This document shows, piece by piece, positions 9,197 to 19,075 of a stretch of DNA of 64,000 nt. Origin of the DNA: Alphaproteobacteria bacterium (GTDB lineage Bacteria; Pseudomonadota; Alphaproteobacteria; UBA828); assembly GCA_011523425.1 (NCBI GenBank), contig WTGU01000050.1:39965-103964 (forward strand). Direction: 5' to 3'. Below the pieces are notes generated by a model that did not search any database, had not been told where the DNA came from, and saw only the letters and a list, made by a program, of their open reading frames with translations. How positions within the stretch are numbered: the stretch's first letter is position 1; each line of letters starts with the position of its first letter. The position numbers and the translations under genes were made by a program.

Positions 9197-10609
9197 ATGG
9201 GCGTGCACACGGGCGGATATCTGATTGCGGGCGCGCGGCTCCTCGACGGGACCGGCGCCGCGCCGGCGGACGGCGTCTCCGTCCTGGTGGAAGGCAACCG
9301 CATCCGCAGGATCGGCCCCGATGCCGAGATCGCGGCCGCGGCCGAGACCCTCGGCGGCTACGAGGTCATCGACGCCGCAGGCCGCACCGTCATGCCGGGC
9401 ATGATCGACGGCCACTGCCACATCTCCTACGGCGACATCCTGTCGTTCGAGGAGCTCGACCTCTATGCGGGCGTGGAGTACCGCACGCTCCGCGCCGCCA
9501 ACAACGCGCGCAAGGTGCTGCGCGCGGGCGTCACCGCGTTCTCCGATCCGGGGTCCACCTGGAACATCTCGGTGGCGGTCCGCGATGCCGTCAACGCCGG
9601 CCTGATCGAGGGGCCGCGCATGGCGTCCGCCGGGCGCTACATCACCACCTACAACGCGATCGGCTCGCCCTGGCCGTCCTGGATGGAGCACCCGAAGTCG
9701 TCGTTCGCCGTGCTCTGCAACACGCGCGACGAGATGGTCACGGAGGTGCGTCGCGAGATCAAGGACGGCGTCGATATCGTGAAGGTGGCCGGCGACGGCG
9801 ACGTGCTGACCGGCGAGGCGGAGCTTGCCGGCAGCATCGGCCTCGACGACCTGCGGGCCATCGCCGAGGTCACCCACCGGCTCGGCAAGGTCTGCACCAT
9901 CCATGCCCGCTCGGGCCGCGCGGCGGCCGATGCGATCCGCGCCGGCTTCGACTGGATCATCCACGGCTCCTACATGTCGGACGAGGACCTGGACGTGCTC
10001 TTCCGCAACCCGACGCCGCTGATCCCGACCTTCTCGCTGCTCGCGAACACGCTGGACTGGGGGCCGGATCTCGGCTGCTCGGACTTCATCCTCGATGCCT
10101 ACAAGGACGAGGTCGAGCGGCTCGCCGCCGTCGTCGCCCGCGCGCATGCCGAGGGGATCACCATTATCGCCGGCACCGACAGCGGCCAGGGCTCCGTTCC
10201 CTACGGCGAGTGGCACGCGCGCGAGATGGAGCACCTGATGACCTACGGCGGGCTCAGCGCCATGGAGGCGATCCGCGCGGGCACCGCCAACGCAGCGCTG
10301 ACGCTCGGCATGGAGGACGAGATCGGCACGCTGGAGGAAGGCAAGCTTGCCGACATCCTGGTGGTGAACGGCGATCCCCTCGCCGATATCGCGGTGCTGC
10401 AGGACAGGAGCCGGCTCGAGGTCGTGATGAAGGACGGCGCGGTGATCGACACCGATGCGCCGATCCCCGAGCCCGCCCCCTACAACTGGGAAAAGCCCAT
10501 GCTCTACTGGCAGGACCCGCGCATGCCCACCCAGGCGTTCGTGCGCGAGCACGCGGCCAGCAAGCCCGGCTGGATGCAGCGGGAGCGCCGCCTCGACGCG
10601 GCCGAGTAG
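9197..10609 (+). CDS. Metal-dependent amidohydrolase
   Basis: A 470-residue amidohydrolase-superfamily enzyme of the prolidase/imidazolonepropionase-like group. PGMIDGHCHIS carries the HxH metal ligands. DIVKVAGDGD holds a likely carboxylated lysine. HARSG and IHGSYM supply further histidines, and GTDSGQG the catalytic Asp. The C-terminal EEGKLADILVVNGDPLADI is the small beta-sandwich domain typical of the superfamily. The true substrate is not evident. Its neighbours (amidase, aminotransferase, flavin oxidoreductase) suggest a catabolic island. Confidence 0.87.
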   Translation: MGVHTGGYLIAGARLLDGTGAAPADGVSVLVEGNRIRRIGPDAEIAAAAETLGGYEVIDAAGRTVMPGMIDGHCHISYGDILSFEELDLYAGVEYRTLRAANNARKVLRAGVTAFSDPGSTWNISVAVRDAVNAGLIEGPRMASAGRYITTYNAIGSPWPSWMEHPKSSFAVLCNTRDEMVTEVRREIKDGVDIVKVAGDGDVLTGEAELAGSIGLDDLRAIAEVTHRLGKVCTIHARSGRAAADAIRAGFDWIIHGSYMSDEDLDVLFRNPTPLIPTFSLLANTLDWGPDLGCSDFILDAYKDEVERLAAVVARAHAEGITIIAGTDSGQGSVPYGEWHAREMEHLMTYGGLSAMEAIRAGTANAALTLGMEDEIGTLEEGKLADILVVNGDPLADIAVLQDRSRLEVVMKDGAVIDTDAPIPEPAPYNWEKPMLYWQDPRMPTQAFVREHAASKPGWMQRERRLDAAE

Positions 10610-10635
10610 CCGCCGAGTAGGGGAGAGCCCGCCTC

Positions 10636-11841
10636 TCAGCGCCGGAGGGACGGGGCCGAGCGCGGCGGGAACTCGGGCAGCGGGCATGCCGGCGCCGTGC
10701 CGGCGTCGTCGCGGTAGTCGAACCAGCCCCAGACGGCCCAGTGGTCGGAGAGGTCGCAGTAGTCCTCTCCCCGCACCACCGAGAACAGCGTGCGGTCCTC
10801 GAAGTCGTAGAGGGTGCGGAAGACCATGGGGCAGTTGTGGCTGCGGGTCGGCTCCCGCCAGCCCTTCTTGGCGAGGACGTAGTCGACGTAGCCGTTGCCG
10901 CGCCGCGCCCACTCGCTCTGCGATTCGCGGGTGTAGCGGTGGCCGGGGAAGGCCGGTGCCAGCACGCCCAGTGTATCGTCGTCCAGCAGGCTCCCGAACT
11001 CGTGGCGCAGCACGTTGAAGTCGCCGCCGACGATGACGGGCTCAGAGCGCGGGATTCCCGATTCGTCCTCGATGAAGCGCCGGACGGCGCGTAGCTGCGC
11101 CTGCTTCGCCGTGCGCTGCTCCGGGCTCCAGCCGAACTGCGCATGGGTGCCGATGACGTGGTAGGGCCGGGCGCCCTTGTCGATCCGCGCATAGACGAAG
11201 CCCTTGGCCGCGTTGCAGTCGGGCTCGACGCAATCGTCGTAGACCCATTCGCTGGCGGCGCCGATGGGGTGCTTGCTGGCGATGAGCACGCCGCCGTCCT
11301 CGGCGAACCAGCCGTCGCCCTCGCCGCCGCGCGGCGCGTCGCCGTCGCCGAGAGGCTGGTCGTAGACCTGGCCCTTCTCGCAGCTCCAGCCGGCACGGCA
11401 GGCGCTGCCCAGGATGTGCGTCATGTGGCGGAAGCCCTGCGCCCTGAGCCCGTCGAGGAGTAGCGCGCGCGCATCGTCGTCGTAGGCCTCGGACAGGATC
11501 ACCACGTCGTAGGGAGCGAGGAAGGGCGGGATGCGCGCGGCCCGCTCCTCCTGCGCGATGGCGAAGCGCTCGCCCATGAAGGGTATGGCGCGCACGTGCG
11601 AGGGCAGCAGGTAGACGTTGTAGGCGACGACGCTGAGCACCTCGTCGGAGCTCGCCGGGGGCGGCAGGTGATTGATGCCGGGGCCCGCGCACTCGCGCGC
11701 GGCTGCCGCGCCGCCGGCGAGTCCCAGCGCCAGGGCCGCGGCGAGGGCGAGCGCGCCAGCCGCCCGTGCCGCCGCGCCCGCGCGGCGTGTCCGCATGCGA
11801 GGCCTGTCGACGGGCGGCAGGTCGCGGCCTGGATGCTTCAT
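10636..11841 (-). CDS. Secreted sphingomyelinase-like phosphodiesterase (EEP family)
   Basis: Exported endonuclease/exonuclease/phosphatase-fold protein of about 400 residues. An Ala/Leu-rich signal segment lies near the N-terminus (after MRTRRAGAAARAAG). SVVAYNVYLLP (metal Asn), VVILSEAYDDDARALLL (metal Glu), IGTHAQFGW, VGGDFNVLR and CDLSDHWAVWG are the five EEP motifs in the form seen in bacterial sphingomyelinase C. The likely reaction is phosphodiester cleavage of a phospholipid in or beyond the periplasm. The start may be the ATG at 11841 or 11796; neither has a strong ribosome-binding site. Confidence 0.8.
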   Translation of the reverse strand: MKHPGRDLPPVDRPRMRTRRAGAAARAAGALALAAALALGLAGGAAAARECAGPGINHLPPPASSDEVLSVVAYNVYLLPSHVRAIPFMGERFAIAQEERAARIPPFLAPYDVVILSEAYDDDARALLLDGLRAQGFRHMTHILGSACRAGWSCEKGQVYDQPLGDGDAPRGGEGDGWFAEDGGVLIASKHPIGAASEWVYDDCVEPDCNAAKGFVYARIDKGARPYHVIGTHAQFGWSPEQRTAKQAQLRAVRRFIEDESGIPRSEPVIVGGDFNVLRHEFGSLLDDDTLGVLAPAFPGHRYTRESQSEWARRGNGYVDYVLAKKGWREPTRSHNCPMVFRTLYDFEDRTLFSVVRGEDYCDLSDHWAVWGWFDYRDDAGTAPACPLPEFPPRSAPSLRR

Positions 11842-12087
11842 CGCCTTGCTCGGTCCGATTGTCCGACAGTCGCCCGGTGCCGTGCCGTCACGAGGGCGGC
11901 GCGGGCCGGTCCTCCCTGAGCGGCAACAATCGCAACAAGTCCGTCGTATTGTCGATTCCGAATCTGCCGCGTCGGCGGCCGGGGCGGCTCGCGCGATGGC
12001 GACGGGTGGGCCGCGCCTGCTATGGTCGCGTATCGCCGGCCCGCGCGGTCGATGGGCGGCCGTCGGGCGGCGGGAGGAGTTCCGGGG

Positions 12088-12891
12088 ATGGCGCAGGCGG
12101 AGCCGTGGCGAGAGCATCTTCCCCTGGCGCACCGGCTCGCCGATGCGTCGGGCGCGGTCATCCTGCGCTACTTCCGGCAACAGCTTTCGATCGAGGACAA
12201 GGACTACATCGACGGCTACTCGCCGGTGACGAAGGCCGATCGCGAGGCCGAGGCCGCGATCCGCGCGCTCATCAACGAGACCTGCCCGGACCACGGCATC
12301 CTCGGCGAGGAGTACGGGCACGAGCGGCCCGATGCCCGTTTCACCTGGGTCATCGATCCCATCGACGGCACCAAGGCGTTCATCTCCGGCATGACGACAT
12401 GGGGCACACTGATCGCGCTGCAGGACCGCGGCCGGGGCATCGTCGGCGTTCTCGACCAGCCCTTCCTCGGCGAGCGCTTCGTCGGCCACGGCGAGGGCGC
12501 TTGGCTGGGCGAGCGGCGGCTCGCGGTGCGGGATTGCCCCGATCTCGGGGCGGCGACCCTCTATGCGACCGAGCCCGACATGTTCGCGCCGGGCGAGCGT
12601 GCCGCCTTCGATGCGCTCGCCGGCCGCGTCCGGCTGCGCCGCTACGGCGCCGATTGCTACGCCTACGGGATGCTGGCACTCGGCTTCGTCGACTTGGTGG
12701 TCGAGGCCAGCATGAAGCCCTGGGACATCGCGGCGCTGATCCCCGTCGTCGAGGGCGCGGGCGGTCTCGTGACGTCCTGGGAGGGCGGCCCGGTCGGCGC
12801 CGATGGCCGGGTGCTGGCGGTCGGCGACCGCCGCCTGCACCCGCTCGCGCTCGAGATCCTGGCGGTCGCCGGTGAACCCGAAGCCGCATGA
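12088..12891 (+). CDS. hisN: Inositol monophosphatase-family phosphatase, HisN type
   Basis: A 267-residue Mg-dependent phosphatase. LGEEYG and WVIDPIDGTKAFISGMTTWGTLIAL are the metal-binding motifs, in the version typical of histidinol-phosphatase HisN; a second motif is EASMKPWDIAALIPVVEGAGG. HisN dephosphorylates histidinol phosphate in histidine synthesis, but inositol-phosphatase activity cannot be excluded. The ATG at 12088 follows CGGGAGGAG; the longer open frame upstream has no homology. It lies 31 bases before the molybdenum hydroxylase genes, with no obvious functional link. Confidence 0.82.
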   Translation: MAQAEPWREHLPLAHRLADASGAVILRYFRQQLSIEDKDYIDGYSPVTKADREAEAAIRALINETCPDHGILGEEYGHERPDARFTWVIDPIDGTKAFISGMTTWGTLIALQDRGRGIVGVLDQPFLGERFVGHGEGAWLGERRLAVRDCPDLGAATLYATEPDMFAPGERAAFDALAGRVRLRRYGADCYAYGMLALGFVDLVVEASMKPWDIAALIPVVEGAGGLVTSWEGGPVGADGRVLAVGDRRLHPLALEILAVAGEPEAA

Positions 12892-12922
12892 CGATCCGGC
12901 GCACTAGCGGGGGACCGCGCTG

Positions 12923-13783
12923 ATGAAACCTGCCCCATTCGCCTATGTCAGGCCGGAACGCCTCGAAGACGCCGTCGGCGTGCTGGAGGAGCGCGGGGAG
13001 GGCGCGCGAGTCCTCGCCGGCGGCCAGAGCCTGATGGCCACCCTCAACATGCGGCTCTCCGCCCCTGAGGTGCTGGTCGACATCGGCCGCGTGCCCGGCC
13101 TTGCGGGTATCGAGGCGACCGGCGACGGTCTTCGGATCGGCGCCATGACCCGCCATGCGGAGGTGGAGGCCTCGGAGCTTGTCGCCTCACGGGCGCCTCT
13201 CATCGCCAGCGCCATGCCGCACATCGCCCATCCGGCGGTGCGCAATCGCGGCACGTTCGGCGGCTCCATCGCGTTCGCCGACCCGGCGGCCGAGCTCCCG
13301 GCCTGCGCGGTTGCCCTCGGCGCGCGGATGACGATTACGGGGAAGGGCGGCACCCGAACGGTGGAGGCGGACGCCTTCTTCCGGGGCCTCTACGAGACCG
13401 CTCTCGAGCCGGGCGAGGTGCTGACCGCGGTCGAGGTTCCCGGCATCGCTGCGGGCTGGAAGTCGGGCTTCATGGAGCTGTCGCGGCGGCACGGCGACTA
13501 CGCGATGCTCGGACTCGCCGCCCATGTCGAGATGGAGGACGGCAGGTTCGGCCGCGGCCGCCTCGTGTTCTTCGGGGCGGGCGAGCGGCCCGTCTCCGCC
13601 GTGCGGAGCGCGGCGCTGCTCGAAGGCGAGAGATGGTCGGACGCCCTCGGCGCAGGGCTCGCCGATGCGCTCAGGGAGGAGCTCGACCCGTTCGAGGACC
13701 TGAATGCGGATGCGGCGATGCGCCGGCATCTCGCCGGGGTGCTCGCCCGGCGGACCCTGGGTCCGCTTGCGGCGGCGACCTGA
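12923..13783 (+). CDS. Molybdenum hydroxylase, FAD-binding medium subunit (CoxM-like)
   Basis: A 286-residue FAD subunit of a xanthine dehydrogenase/CO dehydrogenase-family hydroxylase. LAGGQSLMATLNMRL and AHPAVRNRGTFGGSIAFADPAAELPA are the two FAD-binding motifs of this subunit. It passes electrons between the Fe-S subunit and the final acceptor. First of three genes in the order M-S-L, separated from the S gene by 12 bases including GGAGGGGAG. Confidence 0.92.
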   Translation: MKPAPFAYVRPERLEDAVGVLEERGEGARVLAGGQSLMATLNMRLSAPEVLVDIGRVPGLAGIEATGDGLRIGAMTRHAEVEASELVASRAPLIASAMPHIAHPAVRNRGTFGGSIAFADPAAELPACAVALGARMTITGKGGTRTVEADAFFRGLYETALEPGEVLTAVEVPGIAAGWKSGFMELSRRHGDYAMLGLAAHVEMEDGRFGRGRLVFFGAGERPVSAVRSAALLEGERWSDALGAGLADALREELDPFEDLNADAAMRRHLAGVLARRTLGPLAAAT

Positions 13784-13795
13784 GGGAGGGGAGCC

Positions 13796-14278
13796 ATGGA
13801 CAGGACCGTTGAGATCGGCCTGCGGGTCAACGGCGAACGGGCGATGCGCCGTATCGAGGCGCGCATGAACCTGGTGGACTTCCTGCGCGAGGAGCTCGGC
13901 CTCACCGGCAGCCATGTCGGCTGCGAGCACGGCGTGTGCGGCGCCTGCACCGTGCGGGTGGACGGGCGCATCGTGCGCGGCTGCCTCATGCTGGCGGCGC
14001 AGGCGGACGGTGCCGACGTCTGGACCATCGAGGGGCTGAGCGACACGGGCGAGATCCGCGATCTCCAGGATGCGTTCGTCGAGCGCAACGCGCTCCAGTG
14101 CGGCTACTGTACCCCCGGCATGCTGCTGACCCTGGCCGAGCTGAGGGAGCGCAATCCCGCCGCGAGCCGGCAGGAGATCCGCGAGTTCATCGCCGGAAAC
14201 TACTGCCGGTGTACCGGCTACGAGGCGATCGTGGATGCGTTCGAGATGGCGCGCGTCCGCGAAGGAGGCCCGTCATGA
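13796..14278 (+). CDS. Molybdenum hydroxylase, 2Fe-2S small subunit (CoxS-like)
   Basis: A 160-residue iron-sulfur subunit. The plant-type 2Fe-2S cluster motif GCEHGVCGACTVRVDG is in the N-terminal half. The second cluster is bound by QCGYCTPGM and NYCRCTGYEAIV in the C-terminal helical domain. It shuttles electrons from the molybdopterin site to FAD. Its TGA overlaps the ATG of the large subunit (ATGA), so the subunits are translationally coupled. Confidence 0.95.
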   Translation: MDRTVEIGLRVNGERAMRRIEARMNLVDFLREELGLTGSHVGCEHGVCGACTVRVDGRIVRGCLMLAAQADGADVWTIEGLSDTGEIRDLQDAFVERNALQCGYCTPGMLLTLAELRERNPAASRQEIREFIAGNYCRCTGYEAIVDAFEMARVREGGPS

Positions 14279-16662
14279 CCGATCTCATCGCGGACCGCTG
14301 GCTTCTCGATCGCCCGAACTCCTATATCGGCCGGTCCGTTCCGCGCCCCAATGCGCCCCGTCTCGCGGAAGGGCGCGGCGCCTTCGTCGACGATATCGAG
14401 ACCGGCGGGCGGGCGGGGCACGCGGCCTTCGTGCGCTCTCCCCACGCGCACGCCCGGATCAGGTCCATCGACGCGGACGCGGCCAGGGCGGCGCCGGGGG
14501 TGATCGCGGTCGTGAACGGGCGCGAGCTCGCGGAGATACACGACCCCTGGGTCGGCGTGCTGTCGCATCTCAAAGGCCTCAAGTCCGCGCCGCAATATGC
14601 GCTGCCGCTGGAAACGGCGACTTGGCAGGGCGAGGCGGTGGTGGCGGTGGTCGCTGAGAGCCGCGCCAGGGCCGAGGATGCGGCGGAGCTCGTGAAGATC
14701 GACTGGGAGGTGCTGCCGGCGGTCGCCGACGCCGAGACCGCGCTCGACCCCGGCACGACCGTCATCCACGAGAGCCTCGGCGACAACCTCGCCTGGAGGC
14801 GCGAGGCGGACTTCGGCGATATCGAGGCGGCTTACGCGGAGGCCGACCATATCGTCGAGGAAACCTATGTCTTCGCCCGGCATACGGGGGTATGCGTCGA
14901 ACCGCGCGCCATCCTCGCGGACTGGAACCCGGGGGAGGGACAGCTCACCGTGTGGCACAACAACCAGTGCCCGCACATGGTCCAGAACATCCTCGCGACC
15001 CACTTCCGCCTCGACGAGCACCGGGTCCGCGTGATCGCGCGCGATGTGGGCGGATCGTTCGGAATCAAGGTCCACACCTATGCGGACGAGATCGCGACCG
15101 TCGGGCTCTCGATCCTGCTCAAGCGGCCGGTCAAGTTCGTGGCGGACAGGCTGGAGAGCTTCCTCTCCGACATCCATGCGCGTGACCAGCGGGTCCTGGG
15201 GAGGATCGCCGTCAGGGAGGACGGCACCATCCTCGCGTTCGAGATCGACGCGCTCAGCGGAATCGGTCCCTATTCCATGTATCCGCGCACGAGCGGGATT
15301 GAGGCGAACCAGATCGTGAACCTGACGGGCGGCCCCTACGCCTTCGACCACTACCGGGCCCAGGCGACCGTCGTCTTCCAGAACAAGAACATGATGTGCC
15401 AGTACCGCGCGGTCGGACATCCGGTCAAATGCGCGGTGACCGAGGGGCTCGTGGATGCGGCGGCGCGCGCGACCGGCCTCGATCCGGCCGAGATTCGCCG
15501 GCGGAACCTGCGCGCGGACGACTCCTATCCCTGCCGCTCGGCGCAGGGGCTCCCGTTCGAGAACCTCTCGCACCAGGAAAGCCTCGCGAAACTGCTGGAC
15601 GCGATGGACTACGACGCCCTGACGGCGGAGCGCGACGCCCTTCGCGCCGAGGGGGTCTATCGCGGCATCGGCCTTGCAAGCTTCATCGAGGTGACGAACC
15701 CGTCCGCGATGTTCTACGGCGTGGGCGGCGCGCGCATCTCCGCGCAGGACGGGGCGACGCTGCGCCTCGATGCGCGCGGCAACGTGTTCGTAGCCACGGG
15801 CGCGACGGAGCAGGGCCAGGGCATGGAGGCGGTGATCTCGCAGGTCGCGGCGACGGCCGTCGGCGTGCCTCCCGAACGACTCAAGATCGTCACCGGCGAC
15901 ACGGAGCACACGCCCTATGGCGGCGGCACGTGGGCCTCGCGCGCGGCCGGCATAGGCGGAGAGGCGGTAGCTCAGGCGGGCCGCGCGCTCCGGCAGCAGA
16001 TCCTGCGCGCAGCCGCGGTCATGCTCCAGGAGGATGCGGAGAACCTGGACATCCGGGGCGGGGTCGTGGTGGACGGGGCGAGCGGCGAGGAACGTATCGG
16101 CCTCGATGAGGTCGGACGCATCTGCTACTACCGGCCCGATACCCTGCCGGACGGCTTCCAGTCGGAGCTGGTCGCGACCCGCCACTACGTCCCGCGCAAG
16201 TACCCCTTCGCCTTCACCAACGGCGCGCAGGCCTCGTACTTGGAGGTCGATGTCGAGACCGGCTTCATCTCCCTGCTGGATCACTGGTGCATCGAGGACT
16301 GCGGCACCGTCATCAACCCGCTGCTCGTGGACGAGCAGATCCGGGGCGGCATCGTGCAGGGGCTGGGTGCCGCGCTCTGGGAGCAGTGCGTCTACGACAG
16401 CGACGGCCAGATGCTGAACGCCACCATGGCGGACTATCTCGTGCCCATGGCGGCGGAGCTGCCCGACATGCGTTGCGGCCATGCGGTCTCGCCCACGCTG
16501 GAGTCCGATCTCGGCGCCAAGGGGGCGGGCGAGGCCGGCACCTGCGGCGCGCCGGCCGCGGTGATGAATGCGCTCAACGACGCGCTCTCGCCCCTCGGCG
16601 CGCGGCTCACCGACATGCCGTTCACGCCCCAGAAGGTGCTGCGCGCGCTCGGCAAGATCTGA
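14275..16662 (+). CDS. Molybdenum hydroxylase, molybdopterin-binding large subunit
   Basis: A 795-residue catalytic subunit of the xanthine dehydrogenase family. It shows the aldehyde-oxidase hammerhead start (PNAPRLAEGRGAFVDDI), the VGGSFGIK molybdopterin motif and the C-terminal GAKGAGEAGTCGAP with the catalytic Glu. The segment equivalent to the AYxCSFR loop of true aerobic CO dehydrogenase reads MMCQYRAVGHP, so it is not a form I CODH; the substrate is some N-heterocycle, aldehyde or similar (unknown). Translation is coupled to the small subunit by ATGA. A dispersed palindromic repeat follows the stop. Confidence 0.92.
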   Translation: MTDLIADRWLLDRPNSYIGRSVPRPNAPRLAEGRGAFVDDIETGGRAGHAAFVRSPHAHARIRSIDADAARAAPGVIAVVNGRELAEIHDPWVGVLSHLKGLKSAPQYALPLETATWQGEAVVAVVAESRARAEDAAELVKIDWEVLPAVADAETALDPGTTVIHESLGDNLAWRREADFGDIEAAYAEADHIVEETYVFARHTGVCVEPRAILADWNPGEGQLTVWHNNQCPHMVQNILATHFRLDEHRVRVIARDVGGSFGIKVHTYADEIATVGLSILLKRPVKFVADRLESFLSDIHARDQRVLGRIAVREDGTILAFEIDALSGIGPYSMYPRTSGIEANQIVNLTGGPYAFDHYRAQATVVFQNKNMMCQYRAVGHPVKCAVTEGLVDAAARATGLDPAEIRRRNLRADDSYPCRSAQGLPFENLSHQESLAKLLDAMDYDALTAERDALRAEGVYRGIGLASFIEVTNPSAMFYGVGGARISAQDGATLRLDARGNVFVATGATEQGQGMEAVISQVAATAVGVPPERLKIVTGDTEHTPYGGGTWASRAAGIGGEAVAQAGRALRQQILRAAAVMLQEDAENLDIRGGVVVDGASGEERIGLDEVGRICYYRPDTLPDGFQSELVATRHYVPRKYPFAFTNGAQASYLEVDVETGFISLLDHWCIEDCGTVINPLLVDEQIRGGIVQGLGAALWEQCVYDSDGQMLNATMADYLVPMAAELPDMRCGHAVSPTLESDLGAKGAGEAGTCGAPAAVMNALNDALSPLGARLTDMPFTPQKVLRALGKI

Positions 16663-16675
16663 GCCGCGAGACATT

Positions 16676-16853
16676 GGAGCGTGTCCGCCTTACACGGAAA
16701 CGCTCCAACCTCTTTGTCGCTCACGGCAGCCGGCCGTCCAGCGATTCCGCGCGCCTGCCGGCGCGACGGCCGGCGCCTGCGCGGGCGCGCCGCATAAGCG
16801 GCGGGGGCCGCAGTCGCGGCCTGTCGCGTATCCGTCAAAGACGGATGCGCTCT
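16676..16853. repeat. Dispersed palindromic element, copy A
   Basis: An intergenic repeat bounded by two hairpins: 16676-16706 (12-bp stem with one mismatch, loop CCTTACA) and 16826-16850 (11-bp stem, loop AAA). Between them are CTTTGTCGCTCACGGCAGCC and CGCAGTCGCGGCCTGTCGCG. The same order of blocks occurs at 37363-37508. It lies between convergent genes and may serve as a two-way terminator. Confidence 0.8.
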
Positions 16854-16912
16854 GGGGATCAACCGGTCGGGACTGCGGTCCGCGCCGAACCCGCGCACCG
16901 ACAAACGCCGGA

Positions 16913-17536
16913 TCAGAAGATCTGTATGCGAATCGGGGTCGGTCGGCCTCCGGCAGCCGGGTTGTTGACCTGGGGGCAGTTGGAGACGATCGCGAGGACG
17001 TCGCGCTCCGCCCGCAGGTCGACATGATCGCCGGGCCTGGACGGGCCGTCGACGAAGGTCCGCTCTGCCAGGCAGCCTCCTTCGTGGACCGGCACGGCGC
17101 AGAAGAAGTTCACGTTGGGCACGATATCCGTCCAGCCCAGGCCGTGCTCCGCCAGGGCGGTCAGGAAGTTCTCGCGGCATCCCGGCACGCCTTCCACGCC
17201 GTAGAGCATCGCGTTGCTCGGGGCGCTGCAGCAGCCGGCGATGGTGTCGTGATGGCCGCAGCTATCGGCCACGATCGTGAAGAGCGCCCGTCCCCGGTCC
17301 GAGTAGAGCGCATGGCCCGTGGTCAGGCGAAGAGTGCCGCTCTTCTTGATCGTGTTCGGCGCGTAGTAGCGTTCGCCCGGGTCGGCCGCGTCGTAACACA
17401 GGAAGTCGACGCCCTGCTCGCCCTCCAGGTCGACGATGCGCAGCACCTGGCCCCGCCGCACGCGGGCCGACCACGGAGCGCCCGGCGCCACGATCTCGTC
17501 GTGGACAACAGGCGACGCGCCCTCTTCGTTCATCAC
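16913..17536 (-). CDS. DUF1989 / urea-carboxylase-associated family protein
   Basis: A 207-residue protein of the DUF1989 family, often annotated as urea carboxylase-associated protein. VRRGQVLRIVDLEGEQGVDFLCYDA, ANTIKKSGTLRLTTGHALYSDRGRALFTIVAD and NFLTALAEHGL are the conserved segments. The Cys/His pattern CGHHD and CC suggests metal binding (inference). In this family members accompany urea or guanidine catabolic genes, but none is adjacent here. The conserved N-terminus and ATG at 17536 give a family-length product. Confidence 0.82.
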   Translation of the reverse strand: MMNEEGASPVVHDEIVAPGAPWSARVRRGQVLRIVDLEGEQGVDFLCYDAADPGERYYAPNTIKKSGTLRLTTGHALYSDRGRALFTIVADSCGHHDTIAGCCSAPSNAMLYGVEGVPGCRENFLTALAEHGLGWTDIVPNVNFFCAVPVHEGGCLAERTFVDGPSRPGDHVDLRAERDVLAIVSNCPQVNNPAAGGRPTPIRIQIF

Positions 17537-17704
17537 CGTGCCCTCCAGTCCGCTCCTTCGCCTACCCTAACCCATCCGGGCTGACGTTCGGCGCCTGAAA
17601 CGGTCGTCCCGCCATGCCGGCCCGCCAGCGCGTGGCCGGGAAACCGGCAATGCACTAGCATTCAGACCGGACCAGTCGCCGGAGGCGGGTCGAGGAGATA
17701 CCCC

Positions 17705-19075
17705 ATGCCTGCCATTCGCTGCCTCGTCGTCGCGTTCGGCATCTTGCTGATGCTGGCGGTGACCGCCGCTCACCTCCGGGCGGAGACCTCCGACCGCGCC
17801 GTCACCCGGGCGTTCCTGACCCTGCTCGTGGGCGATGCGGACGATACGGCGCGCGCCGCGGCGTTGATCGAGGCGCAGTGGCAGCCATCATTCCTGCCGA
17901 TGGCTCTCGAGGTGATGCGCCTTGGCGGCAGCGCGGCTGTCTCCGGCACCCTGGTGCGACTCATGGAACGGGAGACCGGCGCCGGGCACGGCCACGATCT
18001 CGACGCCTGGCAGCGCGCGATGTGGAATGCGCCCGAGGCGCGGCACCCGCGCTATGCCGCCTTCAAGAGCGCGCTCTACAGCCTCATCGACCCACGCTTC
18101 TCGGCGTATTTCGACACGGCCGGCGAGACGCTCATCCGGCTCGACGAGATCGTCTGGGGCGGCGTGCGGCAGGACGGCATCCCGCCGCTCCGCGACCCGG
18201 CGATGCTGGCCGCGGAAGACGCCGGCTATCTCGAGGACGATCACATCGTGTTCGGCATCTCCGTCGACGGCGACGCCCGCGCCTATCCGAAGCGCATCCT
18301 CGGCTGGCACGAGATGTTCGTCGACACCGTCGGCGGCGTGCCCGTCGCAGGCGTGTACTGCACGCTCTGCGGTACCGTGATCCTCTATCGCACCGAGCAC
18401 GAAGGCACCCGTCACCGGCTCGGCACGAGCGGCTTCCTCTACCGCTCCAACAAGCTCATGTACGACCAGGCCACCCAGTCGCTGTGGAGCACGATGCGGG
18501 GCGCGCCGGTCGTAGGCCCGCTCGTGGGCAAGGGCGTCGTGCTGGCGCGCGGGAGCGTGGTGACGACCACCTGGGGCGAGTGGCGCAGGCGCCACCCCGC
18601 AACCCGGGTGCTCTCGCTCGATACCGGCCACCGGCGCGATTACGCCGAAGGGGCGGCCTACCGCGACTACTTCGCGACCGACGAGCTGATGTTCTCGGTC
18701 CCGGTCCTCGACAGGCGGCTGAAGAACAAGGACGAGGTGTTCACGGTGCTGCTCGCCCGTCACCCCGAGGCACCGCTTGCCATGTCGGCCGCGTTCCTCG
18801 CCCGGACCCCGGTCCATCACGATGCGATCGAAGGCACGGCGCTCGTGGTGCTCACCGATCCCTCGGGCGCGAACCGCGCCTACGCGAGCGAGGACGTGAC
18901 GTTCACCCACTACGACGGCGACCGCAGCGTGGAGGACGAAACCGGCATGACCTGGACGATGGACGAGCACGCGCTCACCGCCGAAGACGGGCGCGTGCTC
19001 CGCCGCCTCCCGGCGCAGCGGGCGTTCTGGTTCGGCTGGTTTGCGGCGTTCCCGAACACCCGGCTGGTGCGGTAG
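17705..19075 (+). CDS. DUF3179 domain-containing exported protein
   Basis: A 456-residue protein with an N-terminal signal peptide (hydrophobic stretch in the first 25 residues, ILLMLAVTAAHLRA). The DUF3179 domain runs from about residue 150 to the end: GIPPLRDPAML, DGDARAYPKRILGWHEMF, the CTLCGT cysteine pair, and WSTMRG. The function of the family is not established; CxxC suggests a metal or redox role in the periplasm. It diverges from the DUF1989 gene. Confidence 0.85.
   Translation: MPAIRCLVVAFGILLMLAVTAAHLRAETSDRAVTRAFLTLLVGDADDTARAAALIEAQWQPSFLPMALEVMRLGGSAAVSGTLVRLMERETGAGHGHDLDAWQRAMWNAPEARHPRYAAFKSALYSLIDPRFSAYFDTAGETLIRLDEIVWGGVRQDGIPPLRDPAMLAAEDAGYLEDDHIVFGISVDGDARAYPKRILGWHEMFVDTVGGVPVAGVYCTLCGTVILYRTEHEGTRHRLGTSGFLYRSNKLMYDQATQSLWSTMRGAPVVGPLVGKGVVLARGSVVTTTWGEWRRRHPATRVLSLDTGHRRDYAEGAAYRDYFATDELMFSVPVLDRRLKNKDEVFTVLLARHPEAPLAMSAAFLARTPVHHDAIEGTALVVLTDPSGANRAYASEDVTFTHYDGDRSVEDETGMTWTMDEHALTAEDGRVLRRLPAQRAFWFGWFAAFPNTRLVR

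Noticed and set aside
12923..16662. Aerobic carbon monoxide dehydrogenase
   Set aside because: Subunit order fits, but the large subunit lacks the AYxCSFR active-site loop of form I enzymes.
14218..16674. 818-codon minus-strand frame antisense to the molybdenum hydroxylase large subunit
   Set aside because: Typical antisense shadow in GC-rich DNA; the plus strand has all the expected motifs.
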